Source: Monomorium pharaonis
Taxonomy: Eukaryota > Arthropoda > Insecta > Hymenoptera > Formicidae
Direction of reading: 5' to 3'
NCBI RefSeq assembly: GCF_013373865.1
Contig: NC_050472.1
Coordinates: forward strand, 22,663,136-22,727,135
DNA length: 64,000 nt
Positions 1-31,300 of this stretch are shown here, piece by piece. Both the position numbers and the translations under genes were made by a program. How positions within the stretch are numbered: position 1 is the first letter of the stretch; every line of letters starts with the position of its first letter. The notes below the pieces were generated by a model that saw only the letters and a list, made by a program, of their open reading frames with translations, was not told the DNA's origin and did not search any database.

Positions 1-41
1 TATATTAATTATTTCTTGGAATTTAAATTGTTTTTAAATGC

Positions 42-6867
<6,826 letters not shown>

Positions 6868-6950
6868 TTTTGTGATAATGTGGCTGTTATAATCAGGTTC
6901 AATTTTAAATCTCGTTTCTTTTCAGTTCTTGAATTGCATGTAAAAAATAT

Positions 6951-6962
6951 TTTATATTTATA
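6951..6962 (-). promoter_or_regulatory. Possible TATA box of copy A
   Basis: The minus strand reads TATAAATATAAA about 85-95 bases upstream of the start codon of gene A. The same sequence lies at the matching place in copy B (16448-16459), and a longer TATAAATATAAA-like run lies in copy C near 25693-25708. The DNA is very AT-rich, so chance matches are common. No transcription start can be fixed from sequence alone. Confidence 0.3.
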
Positions 6963-7166
6963 TGGTGACAAATCTTATTATTATTCTGATAATACTGATA
7001 AATTTATGTAAACATTGATAAGTAAAACATAACATGTTAAAATACGATCATAATTAAACAGATATAAAGAATCCTATCTTAAAAGTCATAAAACTTCTTT
7101 TCCGCGATGTTTATTGGTTTTTTCGCTTAGATTGTGTTGCGAAAATAACTGTCACTGCAATCAAAT

Positions 7167-7206
7167 TTTGACAGCTGTCAAATTTGTATAGATAGTAATC
7201 TATACA
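7167..7206. promoter_or_regulatory. Two adjacent palindromes upstream of copy A
   Basis: TTTGACAGCTGTCAAA (7167-7182) is a perfect 16-base palindrome with a central CAGCTG E-box. Two bases further on, TGTATAGAT-AGTA-ATCTATACA (7185-7206) is a perfect 9-base inverted repeat. They lie about 300-340 bases upstream of the start codon. Paired symmetric sites suit dimeric transcription factors, but a small transposon end is an alternative. Confidence 0.5.
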
Positions 7207-7255
7207 ATTATCATTGTAGTTTATTTTCAAAATGTAAAAAATAAAAAATTAGATA

Positions 7256-7274
7256 GCACGCACGAAGCGTGCGT
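7256..7274. other. GC-rich hairpin upstream of copy A
   Basis: GCACGC-acgaa-GCGTGC is a perfect 6-base stem inside otherwise AT-rich DNA. Identical hairpins occur at 16754-16772 (copy B) and 26000-26018 (copy C). Its local GC content stands out. It could be a transposon end or a structured element; function unknown. Confidence 0.5.
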
Positions 7275-8170
7275 CTTTAGCTAGTGTCTAGTATAAAAAA
7301 TAAATTTTTTTGTTTTTAAAATGAAAACTATGAAGCAAGTAAAAATTGTATAAAGTTTACAAAAAATTTTTAATTTTCAATTTTTAACTTTTATTGTTCT
7401 TTTTCTTAAATAATGAAATTTGTTTACTTCATGAAATAATTGTTAATAGAAACCTTTCCAGAATTCATAATTGCGTGTAATGTGAATGTGTTATATTAGT
7501 TTATAATTAATTCAAATAAACTTATATATAAATATAAATAATTTCAAGAAACCTTTTTGTTACTATGCACAGTTAATTTGTAACGAAGTAAATTTTTCTC
7601 ACTACGTATTCGCTTCTCACTACGTGCTCTCGGAAATGACTGTTGACTCACTACTTATCGTAGTAGATTATTAGTATTTATAAGTTGTGTTTCTGTTGTG
7701 AGTCAAAAGTAGTCGTGAGACAAAAATACAAGCGCTCAGCATAGAATCTTGAAAAATAACTTATAACACTTATTATAATATTGAATTTATCATACTTATA
7801 ACTACTGAAATCAGAAGCTAATAATGAAACATGTTTTGATATGTTGCTTGACTTTTTGTGATAAACGGCAAGTTATAGTACTGGAGATAAAAGCTTATTA
7901 TATACATGTGTCGATAATCCTTGAATATTTTATCAGTTGAATCTTGAATCAAGAACAGTTGCGTAATGTCTAAAGATGACGTGAGAAATGATTAAGATAA
8001 AACGTATATATATATATTTTGTAATTAAAACATTTAACTGTTTCTAAATTAGTAAATAAATATAATCGAACAAATTATAATATATATCATGATGCATTAT
8101 TTAATACAATAACATATACTGTTAAGTATCTATGTTATAAGAATATCAATTATTTGTTATTGTAATATGT

Positions 8171-8419
8171 TATAACTAAAGTCTAGATGTTTGCGCATGA
8201 TCCCATGTCGCGCGCAGAAAGCCGTAAAGTGCAAATGAGTGAAGATATTCGCTGAAGTGAAATAACAACATTTCTGAAGAAGAATAGATGCTCGCCGACT
8301 TCATCTATGAATAACCGATATTCAATAGCTGTATCTATTTTGCTTCAACGAATATTCTCACTCATTCGTACCTTGTGGTCGACATGGGATCGTGCATAAA
8401 CATCCGGACTCTAGTTATA
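8171..8419. mobile_element. Fold-back MITE-like element, copy A unit
   Basis: About 250 bases with long imperfect terminal inverted repeats. The left end starts TATAACTAAAGTC and continues through GATCCCATGTCG; the right end is its near reverse complement, ending GACTCTAGTTATA. Inner arms (aaatgagtgaagatattcg / cgaatattctcactcatt) also pair. TA at both outer borders suggests a TA target site. No coding capacity. Confidence 0.75.
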
Positions 8420-9172
8420 GCATTATTAGTTTATATAATATAATTTTATATAATAATAATAAAATATATTATTAATTTTTTCAAAAGATGAAAATACAAT
8501 ATTTTTCTTTTTCTGTGTTACATGTTTACTGGATCAATTTTTATTGTATTACTAGCATGCATTGAAGCTTTCCGCAAAAGAATATCCGTAACGTGTCACG
8601 TTACGTTAGATATCTATTTTAAACTTAAATAGAAAATCTGATAATATTGAACATTACATTAAATTTACTGTTATGTACAGATTTATTATAGGTGTTACAC
8701 TTAGTTTTGAGAATAGAAATCAAATGTATTAATGCTGTAAATAGATAAATTTCTTATTGAATTTGTTGTCACAGCTTTTGCATTTGTGGACATAATCTAA
8801 CAGTTGCAAAATTATTGTTTTAAAAATATTTATTATATATAATCTCTTTTATAACGCATAAAAATGGAGCATAGTAAATGACATTTTTTCAATAGTATAC
8901 TACAACAAAGTAAACTATTTAAGATGCTAATATAGCTCTGTAATTAGTTTATGACATCTTAAGACAGTACTTAGAGATTTTAAGATGATATTAAATATAA
9001 TACTTATATTTAAGACTCGATTACTGTCCATAATTTCATTTTTGAAATAATTTATGATAATTAAGCAAATATAAACTAAAATATTTTATTTAATGAATTT
9101 AGATAGATCTTAGTTATATTATTATTTATTTTCTTATTTATTTTCAGTTAGTTACAATACACATTTACATTA

Positions 9173-9388
9173 TACACTGAGAAAAAAAAGTAATTGGTTC
9201 AACAAAATTTTTTAGTTGCGGGCTACCAACAAAAGATATATTCATGCAATGCAATATAAATACATAGTCCAATAAACGTTATTGCACTTGCATTAACAGC
9301 AAATATTATTATATTTGCTTGTAAATATATCTTTTGTTGGCAGTCCGCAACTAAACGTTTTGTTAAATCAATTTTTTTTCTCAGTGTA
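9173..9388. mobile_element. Fold-back element with 70-base inverted ends, A/B spacer
   Basis: About 215 bases. The left end TACACTGAGAAAAAAAAG and the right end CTTTTTTTTCTCAGTGTA-like sequence are inverted. Pairing continues through AGTTGCGGGCTACCAAC / GTTGGCAGTCCGCAACT to about 70 bases per arm. No coding capacity. A related element lies in intron 5 of gene D (31296-31502). Confidence 0.8.
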
Positions 9389-9524
9389 AATATGCACATA
9401 TACATATATATTATTTTAATTATTGATGTGTATCTATAAATACATATAATATGCATGTTAATTTTCTTCATTTTTATACACAATGCAATTGTCATTTCTT
9501 GGAATTTAAATTGTTTTTAAATGC

Positions 9525-16364
<6,840 letters not shown>

Positions 16365-16664
16365 TTTTGTGATAATGTGGCTGTTATAATCAGGTTCAAT
16401 TTTAAATCTCGTTTCTTTTCAGTTCTTGAATTGCATGTAAAAAATATTTTATATTTATATGGTGACAAATCTTATTATTATTCTGATAATACTGATAAAT
16501 TTATGTAAACATTGATAAGTAAAACATAACATGTTAAAATACGATCATAATTAAACAGATATAAAGAATCCTATCTTAAAAGTCATAAAACTTCTTTTCC
16601 GCGATGTTTATTGGTTTTTTTCGCTTAGATTGTGTTGCGAAAATAACTGTCACTGCAATCAAAT

Positions 16665-16704
16665 TTTGACAGCTGTCAAATTTGTATAGATAGTAATCTA
16701 TACA
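16665..16704. promoter_or_regulatory. Two adjacent palindromes upstream of copy B
   Basis: Same paired palindromes as upstream of copy A, unchanged, about 300-340 bases upstream of the start codon of gene B. Confidence 0.5.
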
Positions 16705-17667
16705 ATTATCATTGTAGTTTATTTTCAAAATGTAAAAAATAAAAAATTAGATAGCACGCACGAAGCGTGCGTCTTTAGCTAGTGTCTAGTATAAAAAATA
16801 AATTTTTTGTTTTTAAAATGAAAACTATGAAGCAAGTAAAAATTGTATAAAGTTTACAAAAAATTTTTAATTTTCAATTTTTAACTTTTATTGTTCTTTT
16901 TCTTAAATAATGAAATTTGTTTACTTCATGAAATAATTGTTAATAGAAACCTTTCCAGAATTCATAATTGCGTGTAATGTGAATGTGTTATATTAGTTTA
17001 TAATTAATTCAAATAAACTTATATATAAATATAAATAATTTCAAGAAACCTTTTTGTTACTATGCACAGTTAATTTGTAACGAAGTAAATTTTTCTCACT
17101 ACGTATTCGCTTCTCACTACGTGCTCTCGGAAATGACTGTTGACTCACTACTTATCGTAGTAGATTATTAGTATTTATAAGTTGTGTTTCTGTTGTGAGT
17201 CAAAAGTAGTCGTGAGACAAAAATACAAGCGCTCAGCATAGAATCTTGAAAAATAACTTATAACACTTATTATAATATTGAATTTATCATACTTATAACT
17301 ACTGAAATCAGAAGCTAATAATGAAACATGTTTTGATATGTTGCTTGACTTTTTGTGATAAACGGCAAGTTATAGTACTGGAGATAAAAGCTTATTATAT
17401 ACATGTGTCGATAATCCTTGAATATTTTATCAGTTGAATCTTGAATCAAGAACAGTTGCGTAATGTCTAAAGATGACGTGAGAAATGATTAAGATAAAAC
17501 GTATATATATATATTTTGTAATTAAAACATTTAACTGTTTCTAAATTAGTAAATAAATATAATCGAACAAATTATAATATATATCATGATGCATTATTTA
17601 ATACAATAACATATACTGTTAAGTATCTATGTTATAAGAATATCAATTATTTGTTATTGTAATATGT

Positions 17668-17916
17668 TATAACTAAAGTCTAGATGTTTGCGCATGATCC
17701 CATGTCGCGCGCAGAAAGCCGTAAAGTGCAAATGAGTGAAGATATTCGCTGAAGTGAAATAACAACATTTCTGAAGAAGAATAGATGCTCGCCGACTTCA
17801 TCTATGAATAACCGATATTCAATAGCTGTATCTATTTTGCTTCAACGAATATTCTCACTCATTCGTACCTTGTGGTCGACATGGGATCGTGCATAAACAT
17901 CCGGACTCTAGTTATA
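17668..17916. mobile_element. Fold-back MITE-like element, copy B unit
   Basis: Same element at the same relative position as in the copy A unit, so it was duplicated with the unit and not inserted again. Confidence 0.75.
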
Positions 17917-18669
17917 GCATTATTAGTTTATATAATATAATTTTATATAATAATAATAAAATATATTATTAATTTTTTCAAAAGATGAAAATACAATATT
18001 TTTCTTTTTCTGTGTTACATGTTTACTGGATCAATTTTTATTGTATTACTAGCATGCATTGAAGCTTTCCGCAAAAGAATATCCGTAACGTGTCACGTTA
18101 CGTTAGATATCTATTTTAAACTTAAATAGAAAATCTGATAATATTGAACATTACATTAAATTTACTGTTATGTACAGATTTATTATAGGTGTTACACTTA
18201 GTTTTGAGAATAGAAATCAAATGTATTAATGCTGTAAATAGATAAATTTCTTATTGAATTTGTTGTCACAGCTTTTGCATTTGTGGACATAATCTAACAG
18301 TTGCAAAATTATTGTTTTAAAAATATTTATTATATATAATCTCTTTTATAACGCATAAAAATGGAGCATAGTAAATGACATTTTTTCAATAGTATACTAC
18401 AACAAAGTAAACTATTTAAGATGCTAATATAGCTCTGTAATTAGTTTATGACATCTTAAGACAGTACTTAGAGATTTTAAGATGATATTAAATATAATAC
18501 TTATATTTAAGACTCGATTACTGTCCATAATTTCATTTTTGAAATAATTTATGATAATTAAGCAAATATAAACTAAAATATTTTATTTAATGAATTTAGA
18601 TAGATCTTAGTTATATTATTATTTATTTTCTTATTTATTTTCAGTTAGTTACAATACACATTTACATTA

Positions 18670-18885
18670 TACACTGAGAAAAAAAAGTAATTGGTTCAAC
18701 AAAATTTTTTAGTTGCGGGCTACCAACAAAAGATATATTCATGCAATGCAATATAAATACATAGTCCAATAAACGTTATTGCACTTGCATTAACAGCAAA
18801 TATTATTATATTTGCTTGTAAATATATCTTTTGTTGGCAGTCCGCAACTAAACGTTTTGTTAAATCAATTTTTTTTCTCAGTGTA
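18670..18885. mobile_element. Fold-back element, B/C spacer
   Basis: Second copy of the TACACTGAG element, at the same relative position as in the A/B spacer and carried along by unit duplication. The corresponding C/D spacer lacks it. Confidence 0.8.
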
Positions 18886-19021
18886 AATATGCACATATAC
18901 ATATATATTATTTTAATTATTGATGTGTATCTATAAATACATATAATATGCATGTTAATTTTCTTCATTTTTATACACAATGCAATTGTCATTTCTTGGA
19001 ATTTAAATTGTTTTTAAATGC

Positions 19022-25607
<6,586 letters not shown>

Positions 25608-25910
25608 TTTTGTGGTAGTGTGACTGTTATAATCAGGTTCAATTTTTAATCTCGTTTCTTTTCAGTTCTTGAATTGCATGTAAAAAATATTTTATATTTA
25701 TATTTATATACAAATCTTTTTATTATTCTGATAATACTGATAAATTTATGTAAACATTGATAATTAAGAAATAACATGTTAAAATACGATAATTAAACAG
25801 ATATAAAGAATCCTATCTTAAAAGTCATGTAATAAAACTTCTTTTTCGCGATGTTTATTGGTTTTTTCGCTTAGATTGTGTTGCGAAAATAACTGTCACT
25901 GCAATCAAAT

Positions 25911-25950
25911 TTTGACAGCTGTCAAATTTGTATAGATAGTAATCTATACA
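25911..25950. promoter_or_regulatory. Two adjacent palindromes upstream of copy C
   Basis: Same paired palindromes, unchanged, although the DNA between them and gene C has diverged from A and B. This makes conservation of the pair more notable than in the near-identical A/B pair. No equivalent was seen close upstream of gene D. Confidence 0.5.
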
Positions 25951-26916
25951 ATTATCATTGTAGTTTATTTTCAAAATGTAAAAAATAAAAAATTAGATAG
26001 CACGCACGAAGCGTGCGTCTTTAGCTAGTGTCTAGTATAAAAAATAAATTTTTTTGTTTTTAAAATGAAAACTATGAAGCAAGTAAAAATTGTATAAAGT
26101 TTACGAAAAATTTTTAATTTTTAATTTTTAACTTTTATTGTTCTTTTTCTTAAATAATGAAATTTGTTTGTTTATTTATGAAATAATTGTTAATAAAAAC
26201 CTTTCCAGAATTTATAATTGCGTGTAATGTGAATGTGTTATATTAGTTTATAATTAATTCAAATAAACTTATATATAAATATAAATAATTTCAAGAAACC
26301 TTTTTGTTACTATGCACAGTTAATTTGTAACAAAGTAAATTTTTCTCACTACGTACTCGCTTCTCACTACGTGCTCTCGGAAATGACTGTTGACTCACTA
26401 CTTATCGTAGTAGATTATTAGTATTTATAAGTTGTGTTTCTGTTGTGAGTCAAAAGTAGTCGTGAGACAAAAATACAATAACGCTCAGCATAGAACCTTG
26501 AAAAACAACTTATAAAACTTATTATAATTTGAATATTTATCATACTTATAACTACTGAGATCAGAAGCTAATAATGAAACATATTTTGATATGTTGCTTG
26601 ACTTCTTGATAAACGGCAAGTTATAGAGCTGAAGATAAAAGCTTATTTTATACATGTGTCGATAATCCTTGAATATTTTATCAGTTGAATCTTGAATCAA
26701 GAACAGTTGCGTAATGTCTAAAGATGACGTGAGAAATGATTAAGATAAAACGTATATATATATTTTGTAATTAAAACATTTAACTGTTTCTAAATTAGTA
26801 AATAAATATAATCGAACAAATTATAATATATATCATGATGCATTATTTAATACAATAACATATACTGTTAAGTATCTATGTTATAAGAATATCAATTATT
26901 TGTTATTGTAATATGT

Positions 26917-27165
26917 TATAACTAAAGTCTAGATGTTTGCGCATGATCCCATGTCGCGCGCAGAAAGCCGTAAAGTGCAAATGAGTGAAGATATTCGCTG
27001 AAGTGAAATAACAACATTTCTGAAGAAGAATAGATGCTCGCCGACTTCATCTATGAATAACCGATATTCAATAGCTGTATCTATTTTGCTTCAACGAATA
27101 TTCTCACTCATTCGTACCTTGTGGTCGACATGGGATCGTGCATAAACATCTGGACTCTAGTTATA
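26917..27165. mobile_element. Fold-back MITE-like element, copy C unit
   Basis: Same element as in units A and B, with at least one base change in the right arm (catctggactc against catccggactc). Confidence 0.75.
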
Positions 27166-27337
27166 GCATTATTAGTTTATATAATATAATTTTATATAAT
27201 AATAATAAAATATATTATTAATTTTTTCAAAAGATGAAAATACAATATTTTTCTTTTTTTGTGTTACATGTTTACTGGATCAATTTTTATTGTATTATTA
27301 CTAGCATGCATTAAAGCTTTCCGCAAAAGAATATCCG

Positions 27338-27594
27338 AGTGCTTATATAATATATTTTTTTTATTTTTACTTTATTTATTTTATTTTTTAAATGTATTCT
27401 ACCTTAACTTCTTATGCTTAGTGCATTAACATTGCTTGCGTTTCTCTCTTTTTTCTCATGTGTTTCTGGAAGGCTTCATAGCAACATTCTTTGTTGTAGC
27501 CTGTCCTATTGCTTGTACATACTCTGTAACTTTTCTATTGTATTCTAGCTGTTTTGTTATCAAGCAATAAAGTCCTATTATTATTATTAATATT
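27338..27594 (+). mobile_element. 5'-truncated non-LTR retrotransposon fragment
   Basis: An insertion of about 257 bases is present only in the C/D spacer. It is flanked by an 8-base direct repeat, aatatccg (27330-27337 and 27595-27602), which occurs once at the empty site in units A and B. It ends in AATAAAG followed by an ATT-rich simple repeat, typical of the 3' end of a non-LTR element. No reading frame remains, and the family cannot be named. Confidence 0.7.
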
Positions 27595-28194
27595 AATATC
27601 CGTAACATGTTACGTTACGTTAGATATCTATTTTAAACTTAAATTTATATGTAATAATAAACTTATGTTAATGCACATAGAAATCTGATAATATTGAACA
27701 TTACATTAAATTTACTGTTATGTACAGATTTATTATAGGTGTTACACTTAGTTTTAAGAATGGAAATCAAATGTATTAATGTTGTAAATAAGTAAATTTC
27801 TTATTGAATTTGTTGTCAAAGCTCTTGCATTTGTGGACATAATCTAACAGTTGCAAAATTATTGTTTTAAAAACATTTATTATATATAATCTCTTTTATA
27901 ACGCATAAAAATGGAGCATAGTAAATGACATTTTTTCAATAGTATACTACAACAAAGTAAACTATTTAAGATGCTAATCTGTAATTGGTTTATGACATCT
28001 TAAGACAGTACTTAGAGATCTTAAGATGATCTTAAATACTTATATTTAAGACTCGATTATCGCCCATAATTTCATTTTTGAAAGAATTTATAATAATTAA
28101 ACAAATATAAACTAAAATATTTTATTTAATGAATTTAGACAGATCTTAGATATACTATTATCTACTCTTATTTTCAGTTAGTTACAGTACACAT

Positions 28195-28212
28195 TTACAT
28201 GATATATATGCA
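28195..28212. other. Empty site for the TACACTGAG fold-back element
   Basis: The C/D spacer reads acatttacat directly followed by gatatatatgcacat, where the A/B and B/C spacers have the 215-base fold-back element between the matching flanks. This is what an unoccupied target site looks like; a precise excision is less likely. Confidence 0.65.
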
Positions 28213-28345
28213 CATATACATATATATTATTTTAATTATTAATGTGTATTTATAAATGCATTTATATGCATGTCAATTTTCTTCATTTTTTCACACAATG
28301 CAATTGTCATTTCTTGGAATTTAAATTGTTTTTAAATACTTATGT

Positions 28346-31300
28346 TCACTTTTTGGCGATTGGAACAAATTTTATACGATGCGGATGTATAGGGTGAAGC
28401 AATAAATCAACTTCCATTCGTAAGTCCTTTAAATAATCTTCGGGTTCCAAATAGAAATTGTGAATCAAAAAGGCTATCATTGCTTTCATTTCTAGCAAAG
28501 CAAATCGTTGACCTACAATTTAAATATACCTCAATCTATGAAAAGATAAAAAGATATTAAACGACATAAATAAATATTTTACCAAGGCAATTACGTGGTC
28601 CAGCACTGAATGGTATATAAGAATAAGGATGACGATTTCGGGAATTTTCAGGTAAAAATCTATCTGGATCAAATATTTCTGGATTTGGCCAAAAATTAGG
28701 ATCTCTATGAACATCACGTATGTTAAGATGTATTACTGTTTTGGCAGGTATTAAATATGAATCTGTAAAAGACGTTTTATACAAATATAATATACATACA
28801 AATTAAATTCTTTATAAAAATTTGGAAATTATATTTTATTACATTAATATATATTTGTGTATGTGTTTGGGTACGTTTTGTAATATGCATAAAGATAGAT
28901 GTAATAAATCGAACAGTTACATACTTAATTGTATCTTTTCCGAAGTAACTCGTGCTATAAAATAAAGACTTGGATATAAACGTAATGATTCTTTTATACA
29001 TCTCTCTAAATATTGTAGATCTTGTAACGATTTCATGGTAAGTTTTCCTTGACTTTCTTGCATAATAGCATCGACTTCCTTTCTGACACAATCCTGTATC
29101 AATGTTAATAATTATAAAAGCCTTCTTTAATTATTTTGATTTTCATTTATTTCACACACAGAAATAAAGTTGCAAAATTTTTAGGAAACATTTTTAATAA
29201 TTAATAGAGTTCACTACATTGCATGCGTATGCAAACAATAAAAAACTTATTATTGTACTTCTATTACTTTTATTAAAATAGTTGTAGTACTGTGATTAAA
29301 AGAAAAGATCTCTTTAATTCAATGCGTTTATTCTTCTATCCCGACATTCTCTTGATGATAACTCAATAACTCATTAAAAAAGACTTGTTGAGTTATATAC
29401 GAGGGGCATTTAAGTCAAACCAAACTATTATTTTTTAATTTTCAATATTCAAAATAATAGAAGATATTTAGAAGAATGGAAACGATTTTTATTTCTTAAT
29501 ATAATTCTCTTATACACTCATTTATCCCAGTGTTTATTTCTTTGGGAGTCCAAATAGGTAAAAATTGCATATTCACGAAATCGACTGCAATTAACTTTGG
29601 GATTGTCTTGCATTAATGTGTCTTAAAATCGTTCACACTATTTAAATATTTTACTGCGGCTAAGAATCACATCATCGTACTAGCCTTGAAAACTTTTAAA
29701 GTATAGAGTCTAAATTTCACACAGTTTTCATTCACAAGAAATTGTATCACAACATGGTGTTTTTGCACTCACAAATTTGTACACTATCTTGTTTAACAAG
29801 CAATTTCTGTTGTTTTGCAACGTGCAGCGTATGTAGTAACAGATACAGTAGTGGATATTTATAACTTATAAGCATAATTAATAGCATGTGTTAGAAATCT
29901 ATGCTTATAAGATAAATTTTTCCGGTTTGACTTGAAATCCTTTTGTATAAAAAAATTATTTAATCTTTTTCTATAATGCTGAACGTAAATAATAGGTACC
30001 TGAATATCTTTATGTTCGGCCAGGAGTGATAAAGTAAAGGATATAGCTACTGATGTAGTATCGTAACCCTGTAATCATACTGTTTGCATACATTTAAATA
30101 ATGTATTAGTAAAAAAAAGGAAAAAGTTTATATACCCCAAGAATAAAAACGTCGACTTCCTCTCTTATATCGGAATCAGTTAGAAGACCTTCTTCAGATG
30201 CCAATATTAAAAGGTCCAATATAGCAAGCTGTTTCTTCTCCACTGAATTGAATTATATAATAACAATATAATTGAAAAATATAATAACAATAAACTAATA
30301 TAAATCATAAATATATATACATATATATAAATATTAATTATTACATAATTTTGATTTGCGTTACTTCAGTTAAACAATATTAAATTCAAATTATCTTACA
30401 AATATTAAATAAGTTTAATTGACGGTAATATTATGATTGCATAAATAGGATACGTACTTCTAATAGTTTTTGCATCAACTGTCCCTTCGCTAAGATTCCT
30501 CAAATATTTTCCATGATGTTTATGATAAACTTTCCTTTCTGCAATAATCTACACATATCCAATATCGGTTCTTACTTTGTTAATTATACTAAAGACGTTT
30601 TTGACAACATTTGTAAATTGTTATTTTTTTTCATACAAAAATTATGATTTTTTCTTCTTTAACATTTTTGTATTTCTTATACACAATAGAATAAAGTATT
30701 TAAGATAAAATATTTACATACTTTCTTAGTAAATCCGTGCAATATCTTCAAAATCTTTCTTTGTTCTCTGCCTTTTGGCGTTAACAAGAATATCCAATCG
30801 TTATATAACCATGGTCTCGTTAACCTAAGTCATAATTATATAAGGTTATGCATAAACCCAGATAATAATGTATCTGTTTTGTTACTGGCATTTGCTTGCA
30901 TTATATGTATGTATTGTTACTAAGAATTCCAACAATTAAGTTCATATTTGTTGGTAAATTGGTATTATTATGACATGACAATTTGAGTAGCAACTTGCCG
31001 ATAATTTTGAAATGATTAAAATTTGTGCTACTGTCATTATATTGTCATAACAACACAATAGGACTATACAATAATACAATATTATCAACAACGTGAGATT
31101 TGGTGTTGCCATCATTAATCTGCTGATAATATATGTATACAATGTTGTTTTGATTTGAAATCGTTGAAAATAAGTAGACACCATGTTGCTAGCAAAATAA
31201 TCACAGATTTATGCAATTTTGCTAGCTTTATTATATTTAGAAATTTAAAAGTCAGTATTATTTTATAAAAGAATTCTGTCTTATACATTTATCTGTACAC

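Larger units (their letters stand above)
6868..9524. other. Intergenic region between copies A and B
   Basis: No gene is supported. It holds the putative promoter of A, paired palindromes, a GC-rich hairpin, a flank segment (about 7408-8000) that recurs beside all four genes, a fold-back element at 8171-8419, a perfect palindrome CGTAACGTG-T-CACGTTACG at 8587-8605 and a second fold-back element at 9173-9388. Confidence 0.8.
16365..19021. other. Intergenic region between copies B and C
   Basis: No gene is supported. Contents match the A/B spacer: paired palindromes, GC-rich hairpin, conserved upstream flank and two fold-back elements. Differences from the A/B spacer are few and mostly in base runs, for example one extra T near 16615. 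Confidence 0.8.
25608..28345. other. Intergenic region between copies C and D
   Basis: No gene is supported. It keeps the paired palindromes, hairpin, conserved flank and one fold-back element. It lacks the TACACTGAG element and carries its own retroelement fragment at 27338-27594. The first kilobase upstream of gene C has diverged from A/B; about 26720-27330 is again almost identical. Confidence 0.75.

Noticed and set aside
9223..9495. 90-codon minus-strand frame, repeated at 18720-18992
   Set aside because: It reads through the TACACTGAG fold-back element; no protein features.
26485..26700. 71-codon minus-strand frame in the C/D spacer
   Set aside because: Absent as a frame in units A and B, where the DNA is homologous; no motif.
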